Both the position numbers and the translations under genes were made by a program. The notes beneath the pieces were generated by a model that worked only from the letters and a program-made list of their open reading frames with translations, made no database searches and was not told the origin of the DNA. DNA of 51,956 nt from Calothrix sp. CSU_2_0 (GTDB lineage: Bacteria; Cyanobacteriota; Cyanobacteriia; Cyanobacteriales; Nostocaceae), in contig JAAUPE010000039.1 in assembly GCA_012034595.1 (NCBI GenBank), positions 1-51,956 on the forward strand. Direction: 5' to 3'. Below are positions 1-7,843 of this stretch, piece by piece. Numbering within the stretch: the stretch's first letter is position 1; each line of letters starts with the position of its first letter.

Positions 1-2
1 AA

Positions 3-785
3 ATGGTGCTAATTAAGGGTGGAACTTTCATGATGGGTGCGCCAGAAACCGAAGAAGGTAGTAGGGACTCGGAGCGTCCACAACACGAAGTTACTGTTCC
101 CACGTTCTTCATGGGCAAATACCCAGTAACCCAAGCGCAGTGGCGAACAGTAGCCTCTCTACCGCAAGTAAACCGCGAACTAAAACCTGACCCATCCTAT
201 TTTAAAGGAGAAAATCGCCCAGTTGAGCAAGTATCTTGGTTTGAAGCAGTAGAATATTGCGATCGCCTCACCCAACATACAAAAAGACCCTATCGTCTCC
301 CCAGTGAAGCTGAATGGGAATACGCCTGTCGGGCAGGAACAACAACCCCATTTCACTTTGGCGAGACAATTACAACTGATTTAGCCAATTATGACGGTAC
401 GGATAATGAAGAATATAAATGGTCAGGCTCTTATGGTCGTGGACCTAAAGGAATTTTCCGCGAGGAAACAACAGAGGTAGGTAGTTTTGGCGTAGCGAAT
501 ACCTTGGGATTATTTGATATGCATGGAAATGTATGGGAATGGTGTCTGGATGATTTGCACAGCGACTATGAAGGAGCGCCTACGGATGGCAGTGCTTGGT
601 TAGATAATAGTTATGGTAATCTTTCTGATGTTCAAAAAGGTAGCTCTGCCGTGCTGCGCGGTGGTTCCTGGAACAACTTTCCTGAATACTGCCGTTCTGC
701 GTGCCGTGACTACCTCAATAGGCGTGGCAATATCGACTACGATGTTGGTTTTCGTGTTGTTTGTGGGGTCGGGAGGATTCTTTAG
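3..785 (+). CDS. Formylglycine-generating-enzyme-like (SUMF1/FGE-sulfatase fold) protein, 5' partial; probable DGR target
   Basis: The visible 260 residues form one FGE-sulfatase domain. The opening [14 protein letters not shown] matches the usual domain start, followed by [46 protein letters not shown] and the terminal RGGSW...GFRVVC block. The reading frame is open to the left edge and the domain normally sits in the C-terminal part of a longer protein, so the Met at 3 is probably internal. In bacteria this fold is used for protein or small-molecule modification, or as a C-type-lectin-like binding scaffold. The last 45 codons show the composition expected of a DGR variable region (separate entry), which favours a ligand-binding display protein over an enzyme. 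It lies head-to-tail with the end of the conjugation block and could be cargo of that element. No reverse transcriptase or template repeat is present in the window. Confidence 0.85.
   Translation: MVLIKGGTFMMGAPETEEGSRDSERPQHEVTVPTFFMGKYPVTQAQWRTVASLPQVNRELKPDPSYFKGENRPVEQVSWFEAVEYCDRLTQHTKRPYRLPSEAEWEYACRAGTTTPFHFGETITTDLANYDGTDNEEYKWSGSYGRGPKGIFREETTEVGSFGVANTLGLFDMHGNVWEWCLDDLHSDYEGAPTDGSAWLDNSYGNLSDVQKGSSAVLRGGSWNNFPEYCRSACRDYLNRRGNIDYDVGFRVVCGVGRIL
651..785 (+). other. Candidate DGR variable region (VR) at the 3' end of the FGE-like gene
   Basis: After the constant motif LRGGSW the codons read AAC AAC TTT CCT GAA TAC TGC, later TGC CGT GAC TAC CTC AAT and ATC GAC TAC GAT, before constant GFRVVC. 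Positions that would be Asn (AAC/AAT) in a typical template differ only at codon positions 1 and 2 and keep a pyrimidine at position 3: TTT, TAC, TGC, GAC, CTC, ATC, GAT. This is the signature of adenine-directed mutagenic homing into AAY codons. The sequence ends in a G-rich stretch (762-776), as expected for an initiation-of-mutagenic-homing region. The template is not in the window, so this is inference from codon pattern and family knowledge. Confidence 0.6.
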
Positions 786-839
786 TAGTCCTTTATACTT
801 TAGCTCTTTTGTCCTTTACTCTTTTATTCTTTACCCTTC

Positions 840-899
840 TCTCGTTCCCAGCCAGAGACTGGGAACACATTGCACGAGGCTTGCTGCCTCGTAACGAGA
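840..899. repeat. 60-nt cloverleaf-like interspersed repeat
   Basis: Outer arms TCTCGTT (840-846) and AACGAGA (893-899) enclose two hairpins: CCCAG/CTGGG (847-863) and ACGAGGC/GCCTCGT (874-892, loop TTGCT). The whole folds as a three-way junction. Very similar GTTCCCAG...CTGGGAAC elements are dispersed in heterocystous cyanobacterial genomes. It lies between the 3' ends of two convergent genes and could also act as a terminator. Confidence 0.6.
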
Positions 900-987
900 A
901 ATTCGTAGGTTATACGAACAAGGATGGCAAGAGTCGTTAGTATAACCGAAAGAATCAGGCTACATCGTTAATTTTAATTTGATAAAA

Positions 988-2787
988 CTACCAAACAGAA
1001 TCAGAATTTGGGCTAACTAATTCGATCGCTTCGTTCTCTAATTGCTCTTCCCCAATTGTTAAAAGTTGCTCCGCAATTTGTTTCCTCAAATCGATCGCAT
1101 CATCTAATTCGCTGACATCAATTAATTGCGACCTTAAAATTAACCTGGGACAAACTTGATTTTCCCAAAGTTGTTCGCTTTTATTAATTCGATGAATGTC
1201 TAATTTAGGTATGGGGATAGTCACAGGATAGGGAATTGAACCTTCTCCAGAAGAACTATAACCGGGATTAGTGATGATACATTTTCCTTGGGGGAATCGC
1301 ATAATTTCGTCTGGAGTAATAATTGGCATAGTTTGTAAATTATCCGTCCAAGTTACCGTTCGTCCTTCCTTGGAATCGCTGATGGATTTGTTCTTAACGA
1401 TGAATTCCTTATGCCCGTAAGATTGGGAGAATTTTTCGGCTGTTGAATAATTGGCTGGGTTGTAGAGAATTTTTGTACTACAGGCACTTGCGATCGCAGC
1501 AGCTAAATTCTCCCCATAAGCGTTCGCTAATTGTTCCAGGGATTGCACACCAAGAACAAAACACGCACCGTTACTCCTATACTCATTAATCCATTGGGGT
1601 AACGCTTTCAAGTAAAGAGAAGGTAATTCATCGATAAATATTCCCAGTGGGTCTTTTCTTGGCGTACAGAGGTTACTCACAATCGTCATGTGTAAAGCTG
1701 CTGCTAACAATGGTCCCACCACATCGCGTCTAGGGTCATCCAATTTGAAAATTAGGATTTGCTTTCCCGATAGTTTAGTGGGGATGGTGCTTTTACCAAT
1801 GAAAGATGGGAGGAGCGATCGCTGCATGAATCCTGAAAATATCCCCACTGTAGTGGTGTCGATGCTGGCGATGGTTTTCTCGCTGTCTTTAGCTTTGAGA
1901 TATTGCTGGAAGGAAGCTGCAACCCACCGGGAAACTCTACCTGCCTGCACTGCTGCGTGCAATTTGTTGATAAAACCATCAGTTGATTGAATGCAGTAAA
2001 CCATCGCTAAATCTGGGCAGTCGCTACCCTTTGCGAGTTGGATTAGTGCTTTAGCTAATAAATCTGCGGCTTTGGAGAAAAATTCATCACTTTTACCACT
2101 ACCTCCAGCATTAGCGTTAATCACCTGAGCAATTTGTGCTGCTGTGACTGCATCTTCTTGGTTCTCCATAAAATCCAGGGGATTTATGACTTCACTGTAT
2201 GGTTCTCCCGGTGCAAATATCCACACTTTGTAGCCGTAACGTGCTGCCAGGGGTGCAAGTAGCTTCATTTGGTCGCCCTTTTTGTCATAGACAATTAAGG
2301 GAAATTCTTGTGCCATGCAGCTTTCAGCCATGCGATCGATTGTTCCGAAAGTCTTACCAGAACCAGGAGCGCCAAGAACTAGGGTTGAACGTTCAGCATG
2401 GGGAATCCAAACTGTGGGGGAAGCTCCAAAGATTGTTTGAAATTTTGCACCTATGTTTTTGAATCTTCCGGGAAACCAATACTTGGGTGAACCGCACCAG
2501 AAAGTAACTTTGTTGTGTTTGCGTTCTTCAATTTGTTGGAGAGCGAGGTTTGTTGCTGCGAGCTTTTCTCCTCTCCCCACTACCCGTCCGGTAGAGATTT
2601 TACCTTTTTTAGCACCAGAAAATTGACTTAATAAAATTAGAAATACTAAAACTCCTATCATTGTCAATCCTTCGAGATTAGCGAAGTATTGAAATAGTCC
2701 ATTGATATCAAAGCTCGATTTTATCCCGTTTGATTTTTGTTCGATTACGGTTTGATTAGTTGAGGAGAATGTAAATTGTTGATTCAT
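988..2787 (-). CDS. Type IV secretion coupling protein, VirD4/TraG family ATPase
   Basis: 599 residues. One membrane segment lies near residues 40-56 (LTMIGVLVFLILLSQF), followed by the RecA-like ATPase core. Walker A is GAPGSGKT at 139-146 and the Walker B region LGIFIDELPSLY lies near 385-396; ANYSTAEKFSQSYGHKEF belongs to the late TraG/VirD4 region. The family sits at the inner membrane, binds relaxase-DNA complexes and feeds them to the T4SS channel. It is the most downstream gene of the minus-strand conjugation block. It has only one N-terminal membrane helix, whereas classical VirD4 usually has two; the 35-residue peptide encoded just upstream could supply the other, but that is speculation. 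The ATG at 2787 follows an AGGAG-like stretch on the minus strand (revcomp around 2788-2796). Confidence 0.93.
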   Translation of the reverse strand: MNQQFTFSSTNQTVIEQKSNGIKSSFDINGLFQYFANLEGLTMIGVLVFLILLSQFSGAKKGKISTGRVVGRGEKLAATNLALQQIEERKHNKVTFWCGSPKYWFPGRFKNIGAKFQTIFGASPTVWIPHAERSTLVLGAPGSGKTFGTIDRMAESCMAQEFPLIVYDKKGDQMKLLAPLAARYGYKVWIFAPGEPYSEVINPLDFMENQEDAVTAAQIAQVINANAGGSGKSDEFFSKAADLLAKALIQLAKGSDCPDLAMVYCIQSTDGFINKLHAAVQAGRVSRWVAASFQQYLKAKDSEKTIASIDTTTVGIFSGFMQRSLLPSFIGKSTIPTKLSGKQILIFKLDDPRRDVVGPLLAAALHMTIVSNLCTPRKDPLGIFIDELPSLYLKALPQWINEYRSNGACFVLGVQSLEQLANAYGENLAAAIASACSTKILYNPANYSTAEKFSQSYGHKEFIVKNKSISDSKEGRTVTWTDNLQTMPIITPDEIMRFPQGKCIITNPGYSSSGEGSIPYPVTIPIPKLDIHRINKSEQLWENQVCPRLILRSQLIDVSELDDAIDLRKQIAEQLLTIGEEQLENEAIELVSPNSDSVW

Positions 2788-2815
2788 TTTAGGAGATTTT
2801 ATTGAATCACTTTTT

Positions 2816-2923
2816 TTAATTGCTCAAGAATAGAGTTGTGATGAGTATAAAAATTCCCAAACCTAAATTAAAGTAACCAATGAAGCGGACAAATTTTATT
2901 GATGGAGTGAAATCAGGTTTCAT
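2816..2923 (-). CDS. Small membrane protein, 35 aa, between T4SS genes
   Basis: An ATG-initiated frame fills most of the gap between the secreted protein gene and virD4. A basic/polar N-terminus (MKPDFTPSIKFVRFIGY) is followed by one hydrophobic helix (FNLGLGIFILITTLFL). It ends 28 bp before the virD4 ATG and begins 27 bp after the stop of the upstream gene, so spacing fits the operon. There is no clear ribosome binding site. Size and topology resemble small T4SS accessory peptides, but no family is recognised and the frame could be fortuitous. Confidence 0.4.
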   Translation of the reverse strand: MKPDFTPSIKFVRFIGYFNLGLGIFILITTLFLSN

Positions 2924-2950
2924 AAATAATTTTATTTAATAATTGATGAT

Positions 2951-4096
2951 TTAATTACCTAGAAAAATAGGTGAATTGACTTTATAAGTGAAAAACGGAA
3001 CGGGACCGATAAAATATGGTGTTGCACCACAGGCATTTTTGAAGCGAAAGAATAAAGCTGTGTCAACAGTATCGGTTTTCTCATTGGCTTCCATTACTAC
3101 AACTTTAAAAGCACTTCCGTAAGGCAATCTTCCTGTTGGTTCTTTACCTCCATTTACTGATTTCAAACAACCCCAACCACCTTCTACTTGTTGGTATTTA
3201 CCACTAATCCAAGAGCTTCCTTCAAATTTTCCTCTAATGTTACGTCCCGAATTTTCTAAGTCATCAAGTTCGATATGAGGACATTTTTGTCCAGAACAAG
3301 GGACGGAAAAACCTGCGACATCGGAACCTGACACCGTTCGCTGACGACGTTTTTCGGCTGTACCCCAGATAAAATCAATTCGAGCAAAGGTGTTACCAGC
3401 TTCTGTTAGGGGAAGGGGAAAGAAAGCTAGAGGTACAACATTTAATCCGGGGATATCTTTAATTAGGGTATTTTGCCAACCTGTGAACTTTGATAACTGC
3501 ACTGCATCAAGGTTGGGTATATCAAAAATTGTGTAGGATGACAGGTCAATTTGATTGAGTTTCAGCTTCCCTAATTCTGGGTTTTGGGATAGTAAGTTAG
3601 AGAGCGAGTTGTTGATATTTATTTGAGGATATTTAGCTTTTAATAGTGCTGCGATCGCAGGTATTTTGGCGGTAGTCGTGTCTCCTAAATTTGGTACAAT
3701 TTCTGCTAATCGCTGGAGGTTTTGTTTTCCTAATAATGGGAAGTTGTCTAATGTAGAGGTATTGGGGGAATTAATTATATTAGCGATGTTGCTCAAACTG
3801 AATAATTGAGGTTTTAGGGCTTCATCAACATCACCCAAGGTTAAATATTTATCTGGTGTATCTCCAGCTTTCCATTGACGAGAAAATCCGTTAATTTTGA
3901 TTGAGCCACTTTTTTGTATTGATGGCATTTGGCTAAATGAAATTCTCTGCCAGTCAGGTAATAATGTTTGCTTACCCGTGGTCAGAGGTATTAAGCGAGT
4001 TGGTAAATTTGGTTGAGTTTGGGCTGTGGATGGAGATGTTACGTAAATGGTAGCTGTGGTGAAAAACAAAGAGAATATCAATCGACCAATTTTCAT
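2951..4096 (-). CDS. Secreted protein of unknown function in the conjugation block
   Basis: 381 residues. A Sec-type signal peptide is evident (MKIGRLIFSLFFTTATIYVT, cleavage probably after SPSTAQ). The mature part has an all-alpha-looking first half with repeated leucine-rich turns (LGKQNLQRLAEIVPNLGD, LSNLLSQNPELGKLKLNQID, IPNLDAVQLSKFTGWQNTL), then a beta-rich C-terminal half containing Cys pairs (VPCSGQKCPHIELDD, GGWGCLK, FKNACG). I do not recognise a named family. Its place directly upstream of virD4 and its export signal suggest a periplasmic or surface component of the transfer apparatus. It is separated from the rest of the block by about 1.2 kb of inserted material, so it may have its own promoter in 4097-4211. 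Confidence 0.8.
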   Translation of the reverse strand: MKIGRLIFSLFFTTATIYVTSPSTAQTQPNLPTRLIPLTTGKQTLLPDWQRISFSQMPSIQKSGSIKINGFSRQWKAGDTPDKYLTLGDVDEALKPQLFSLSNIANIINSPNTSTLDNFPLLGKQNLQRLAEIVPNLGDTTTAKIPAIAALLKAKYPQININNSLSNLLSQNPELGKLKLNQIDLSSYTIFDIPNLDAVQLSKFTGWQNTLIKDIPGLNVVPLAFFPLPLTEAGNTFARIDFIWGTAEKRRQRTVSGSDVAGFSVPCSGQKCPHIELDDLENSGRNIRGKFEGSSWISGKYQQVEGGWGCLKSVNGGKEPTGRLPYGSAFKVVVMEANEKTDTVDTALFFRFKNACGATPYFIGPVPFFTYKVNSPIFLGN

Positions 4097-4211
4097 AACT
4101 CAATATTGAGAGATTTTATGAAAGATTATCGGTTAATATCTTTGATTTTTGTACTTGACTATTGACGTAAAATTGATGTACGTAAATAGTCATATTTTAA
4201 AATGTACACTT

Positions 4212-4323
4212 TTATGGCTTTGAAGTAGTTTGGCTCTCTAGCCCCAAACGTATCTCTAGCTCTGCCATTCTTTCATGCAGTGCTTGATTTTCTTGCTCTA
4301 ACCTCTCAATTTTTCGATCTTTC
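4212..4323 (-). pseudogene. N-terminal remnant of an IS66-family transposase
   Basis: On the minus strand a 37-codon stretch reads as a leucine-rich coiled coil (KIERLEQENQALHERMAELE) followed by IRLGLESQTTSKP and a stop. This matches the start of IS66 transposases, where a coiled coil precedes the RLGLNS-x-x-SSKPPSSD motif. Here LGLNS has become LGLES, and a stop follows SKP. Nothing of the DDE domain remains. The upstream end stops exactly where a hydrolase fragment on the plus strand begins (about 4325), which marks an old insertion or deletion junction. Confidence 0.55.
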
Positions 4324-4324
4324 T

Positions 4325-4504
4325 CTAGTGATTTGGGGCAAGAACTATCCGTTTTTTGATCCAAAAGGTATGAGAGCCTTTGAACGGGATTTGAAAACGA
4401 CCGAGGTACATTTACTCGACACCGGATACTTTGCCCTGAAGGAAGAGGGTGAAGCTATCAGCGATCGCATCCTCTGCTTTATTTCTACTCATGTTACTGC
4501 ATGA
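4325..4504 (+). pseudogene. C-terminal remnant of an alpha/beta hydrolase
   Basis: The frame from 4325 reads LVIWGKNYPFFDPKGMRAFE and then HLLDTGYFALKEEGEAI before the stop at 4504. This is the typical end of a haloalkane-dehalogenase-like alpha/beta hydrolase (consensus WGKND-x-F and LLDTGHFALE). The catalytic His of the TGHFAL motif is Tyr here and the Asp of GKND is Tyr, and all N-terminal parts (nucleophile elbow included) are missing. The ATG at 4280 in the same frame lies in sequence that belongs to the transposase remnant on the other strand. It is therefore a truncated, decayed gene. Confidence 0.65.
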
Positions 4505-4541
4505 GGACTTGACTGCCCGTTTACTTTAGAAAAACACAACA

Positions 4542-5180
4542 ATGAAAGTCATTTCTGTGAATGTTGGATTCCCCCGTGAAGTCCTGTGGAAAGGCAAACC
4601 CGTTTTGACTGGGATTTTCAAAAAGCCTGTTACAGAACGGGTGCGGGTGAGTTATCTGAATCTGGAGGGCGATCGCCAAGCCGATCTAACTGTACACGGA
4701 GGCGAAGAAAAGGCTATTTATGCTTATCCACTGGAACATTACACTTACTGGCAGAGGGAGCTTGATGAAATGTTGCCCTGGGGGTCATTTGGCGAAAATT
4801 TGACAATTGAGGGCTTATCAGAAACAAACGTAAACATTGGCGATTGCTTTCGTATTGGTACCACCGAACTAATGGTGACGCAACCTCGGTTTCCCTGCTT
4901 CAAACTCAATCTCAAGTTTGGGCGCGATGATATGGTTAAACGGTTTCTGAACAGCCGTTTAAGCGGCATTTACTTTTCAGTGGTACAAGAAGGTGAAATT
5001 GGTGTGGGTGATGCGATCGAACTGGTCAGACGCGACGAAAACAACATCACAGTTGCTGATATCGTACAAATTTATGTACGTGAAGCTAATGACGATTTGG
5101 TACGTCGGGCAATTCAGGTGACAGCTTTGGCAGCCAGTTTGAGGACTTACTTCCAGCAGCAAATTGAACAGCGTCATTAA
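4542..5180 (+). CDS. MOSC-domain protein, YiiM type
   Basis: 212 residues. The MOSC beta-barrel is recognisable from VHGGEEKAIYAYPLEHYTYW (residues 51-70), GSFGENLTIEGL (81-92), the molybdenum-cofactor-domain cysteine in QPRFPCFKL (Cys119) and GDAIELV, followed by a short three-helix 3-alpha domain (ITVADIVQIYVREANDD). Family members bind molybdenum cofactor and take part in sulfur transfer or in reduction of N-hydroxylated compounds (YiiM, YuaD). It is on the strand opposite to the conjugation genes, beside transposase debris, so it is probably cargo or a stray chromosomal gene rather than a transfer component. The length is normal for the family and the gene looks intact. Confidence 0.9.
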   Translation: MKVISVNVGFPREVLWKGKPVLTGIFKKPVTERVRVSYLNLEGDRQADLTVHGGEEKAIYAYPLEHYTYWQRELDEMLPWGSFGENLTIEGLSETNVNIGDCFRIGTTELMVTQPRFPCFKLNLKFGRDDMVKRFLNSRLSGIYFSVVQEGEIGVGDAIELVRRDENNITVADIVQIYVREANDDLVRRAIQVTALAASLRTYFQQQIEQRH

Positions 5181-5273
5181 GCTAGACTTTGGTTTGAACC
5201 GTTTTTAGTATAGCTTTTTGAGCGAGGGATATTTGGCATTTTGTTTTAATATTTCCCATTTATTTAAAATCTT

Positions 5274-6869
5274 TCAATCCCCAAACAAAACCTCTGGTTC
5301 TTTTGCCCAACGACTCGTATCTGGTGACGCAGCAGGACGAGCATAAACTGCTTTATTGCGAATCTCGACAATTTTATCTTCCTCACGAATCATGCTAGGT
5401 GTAAAGTGCGATCGCACTTCCAAAAAATCCCTCGCAGTTACAATTAAAGGCTTTTCCCCAAGCTCAGAATTAGAAGAATCCTGCGTATTTCGATAAAAAG
5501 CATTCTCCGCAGTTTTCCTGACCATCAATGCAATTTCTGCTGGGGTTAATAACTTCGTCTCCCTCAACAAACGCAACCAATCCTTTTCATTAAAATCTAA
5601 TTCCGGAAAATATTTAGCCAAGTGCAATTTAAAGATTTCATACCTCGCACCAGCATGGGGTAAATCCACAAAAATAATCTCATCAAAACGACGTACCAAT
5701 TCAGGTGGTAAAAACTCCAATCTGTTGACAGTTGCCATCACTAAAACTTGGGATGTCCTCTCTTGCATCCACGTCAATAATTTCCCTGCAAGCTGACGCG
5801 ATACACCACCGTCATTATCAGAGTCAAAACCAGCGAAACCCTTGTCGAAGTCGTCAAAGTAGAGAACCAAACCATATTCTCCATTCGCATCACAAAATTG
5901 TAAAAACTCCCGTAAATTTTTCCTCGACTCGTAAGCAGTTGTACCCCGTAATCCAGCCCAATCAGCAGCAACCATCGGTACACCCATTTTCTTCGCTGCC
6001 AATTTCGCACTGAGTGACTTCCCAGTTCCTGGTGGTCCCCAGAGAATCATTCCTTTGGGAAAGCTGAGATTATGGTTCTTTGCTTCAGGTTTGAGTAATA
6101 CCGTAGCGCGTTCTAAAATGTCTTCTAATAAATCTAATCCAGCAGCTTGGGGTACATCCGGTTCGCTAATAAATTCTATCCCTTGATTTTTGAGTTTACC
6201 TTTTTTATAAGCTAAAACTCCATCAATTAGTTCCTCGATAGTCTGAGAAAATCCCAATAAATGAGAAAATAATGTTTCTAATTCCCCCATTGGTAAACCC
6301 AAACAAGTTCGGACTAAAGTTTCAAATTGGTGATGTACAGTTCGCGGAGCATGTGCTTTTAAACTTTGCTTATCCCATAAATTCCGAACAAAAGTCCTAA
6401 CAGCGATCGCAGTTGGTAATGGGTTAATTAAAACAGGAATTAAAGGTGCTAATTCGACAGGAAGTTCAACATAGCTTTCCAAACACAGCAAAAATCTTGG
6501 TATATAATTTGCTCTTAACTCATAAGCTAAATTACTCAGCATTATTTTAGTTGACTGAGGGAATATACCTGTGACAGTATCAGGTGAAATAACACCTTCA
6601 AATACAAATATTCCCGGTATATCGGGATTTTTTAATAACCAATCCAAACCGGATGTACAAATATAATCGCTCTCACTCAACCTCAAAGAATCATCAAATT
6701 TCCGTAATTGAGAATAGCCTTGATTCCAGAAGTAGAGGGGCAATTCTCTCACACAAGCTAATTTATGAAGGAATTCAAGTATTTTGAATCGCTCGGTAAA
6801 AGGAGTTGCGATCGCAATTACAGCTTGTCCTTGGTCAAGCAATGTTGGTAAATCTTGAAGTTGCAGCAT
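5274..6869 (-). CDS. AAA+ ATPase, Ycf46-like
   Basis: About 531 residues. The N-terminal 200 residues contain the FWNQGYSQL-type region typical of cyanobacterial and plastid Ycf46-like proteins. The AAA+ module carries Walker A GPPGTGKS (near 279-286), Walker B LVLYFDDFDKG (Asp340-Asp341), sensor-1-like VMATVNRLEFLPPELVRRFD with an arginine finger, and a C-terminal helical lid. I take the ATG at 6867-6869; a GTG one codon upstream overlaps the stop of the preceding gene (TAGTGATG on the minus strand). Either start implies translational coupling to the nuclease-like gene upstream. Ycf46 proteins have been linked to regulation of photosynthesis and inorganic carbon use. This copy, inside a conjugation block and paired with a membrane nuclease-like protein, probably does something else. 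Confidence 0.88.
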   Translation of the reverse strand: MLQLQDLPTLLDQGQAVIAIATPFTERFKILEFLHKLACVRELPLYFWNQGYSQLRKFDDSLRLSESDYICTSGLDWLLKNPDIPGIFVFEGVISPDTVTGIFPQSTKIMLSNLAYELRANYIPRFLLCLESYVELPVELAPLIPVLINPLPTAIAVRTFVRNLWDKQSLKAHAPRTVHHQFETLVRTCLGLPMGELETLFSHLLGFSQTIEELIDGVLAYKKGKLKNQGIEFISEPDVPQAAGLDLLEDILERATVLLKPEAKNHNLSFPKGMILWGPPGTGKSLSAKLAAKKMGVPMVAADWAGLRGTTAYESRKNLREFLQFCDANGEYGLVLYFDDFDKGFAGFDSDNDGGVSRQLAGKLLTWMQERTSQVLVMATVNRLEFLPPELVRRFDEIIFVDLPHAGARYEIFKLHLAKYFPELDFNEKDWLRLLRETKLLTPAEIALMVRKTAENAFYRNTQDSSNSELGEKPLIVTARDFLEVRSHFTPSMIREEDKIVEIRNKAVYARPAASPDTSRWAKEPEVLFGD

Positions 6870-6871
6870 CA

Positions 6872-7783
6872 CTATTTTTTATAGTCAGGTAGATAAGTTT
6901 TACGGTAATCAAGCTTTGCCCACTTTTTAGCTTGCTTAATATTCCACATTGGTTCGACAGCTAAATCGGGTGTATTTTGCAATCTGGAAAGAAAAGTATA
7001 GTCTCCTGTAACTTTTGCGATCGCTTGAGCGATTACTTTGCAGCAGGGATAGGGATATTTAACAACTTGCTTCTCACTAAATCGAATTACTACCCAATTA
7101 TTGCTAGTAAAAAATTTATTTCTAATCTCATCTTTTCCTTGATCGATACAGTGATGTGGTTCTTTCGTATGTCCTACATAAGGTTCATCAATTTCAATAT
7201 CGATACTTAAACCGCTTGAATGCACCAAAATAAAGTCAGCTGAGTAGGGATAAGGATAATTTGGATTATCGAATTTAACACCTTGAGTAACACTTGGGAA
7301 GATGCGTATTAGAGCTTGATAAAAATCTTTTTCTGATACCCCTTCTTTGGCTTCGCTGAAGCCTGAAGGTTGCAATATTTTACCTTGAAATAAACGCCTT
7401 AATGCAGTTTCAAATTGTGGCGAATAGATATTATTTTTAGATTGAAGTTTTCTACGATTAGAGATATATTTCTTTGCTCGATAGCTCTGTGAATAATCCG
7501 TTTTAAAACAAAACACTCCCAAGCTAATTGATATCCAAATAAAGGTAATTAGCCACAGAGGAGATAATAACAAAATAGATAATATAAGAAAAATTATCAA
7601 AATAATATAAACAGATAAATCAAATACTTTGATAAAATGATTATTTTTGAGTAAGTAAAGTAAATCTGTATCGATTCTGCCAGTTTGTTTTGATATATAT
7701 CGCTTAGAACTTGGAAGAGGATTTTTAGCTAAGAACTTGAGAATTAAAGGTGGATATAAAACAGCAGGATAATATTTATTCAC
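6872..7783 (-). CDS. Membrane-anchored protein with a PD-(D/E)XK-like C-terminal domain
   Basis: 303 residues. A hydrophobic hairpin at about 54-93 (VYIILIIFLILSILLLSPLW and following) anchors a cytosolic domain. In the latter, YSADFILVHSS (Asp183) and LSIDIEIDEPYVGH (Glu197-x-Asp199-Glu200), followed by FFTSNNWVVIRFSEKQV, have the strand order of the restriction-endonuclease fold seen in Vsr/DUF559 proteins. The usual catalytic Lys of (D/E)XK is replaced by Asp, so activity is uncertain. It is translationally coupled to the Ycf46-like ATPase (stop overlaps or abuts its start). The pair sits between virB9-like and secreted-protein genes of the conjugation block. A role in DNA handling, exclusion or defence during transfer is inference only. 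Confidence 0.7.
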   Translation of the reverse strand: MNKYYPAVLYPPLILKFLAKNPLPSSKRYISKQTGRIDTDLLYLLKNNHFIKVFDLSVYIILIIFLILSILLLSPLWLITFIWISISLGVFCFKTDYSQSYRAKKYISNRRKLQSKNNIYSPQFETALRRLFQGKILQPSGFSEAKEGVSEKDFYQALIRIFPSVTQGVKFDNPNYPYPYSADFILVHSSGLSIDIEIDEPYVGHTKEPHHCIDQGKDEIRNKFFTSNNWVVIRFSEKQVVKYPYPCCKVIAQAIAKVTGDYTFLSRLQNTPDLAVEPMWNIKQAKKWAKLDYRKTYLPDYKK

Positions 7784-7843
7784 TCATTCAAAATCTCAAA
7801 CTAATTAATTCTATTTTTATGGTAAATTGTTCTTCGGTATCAT

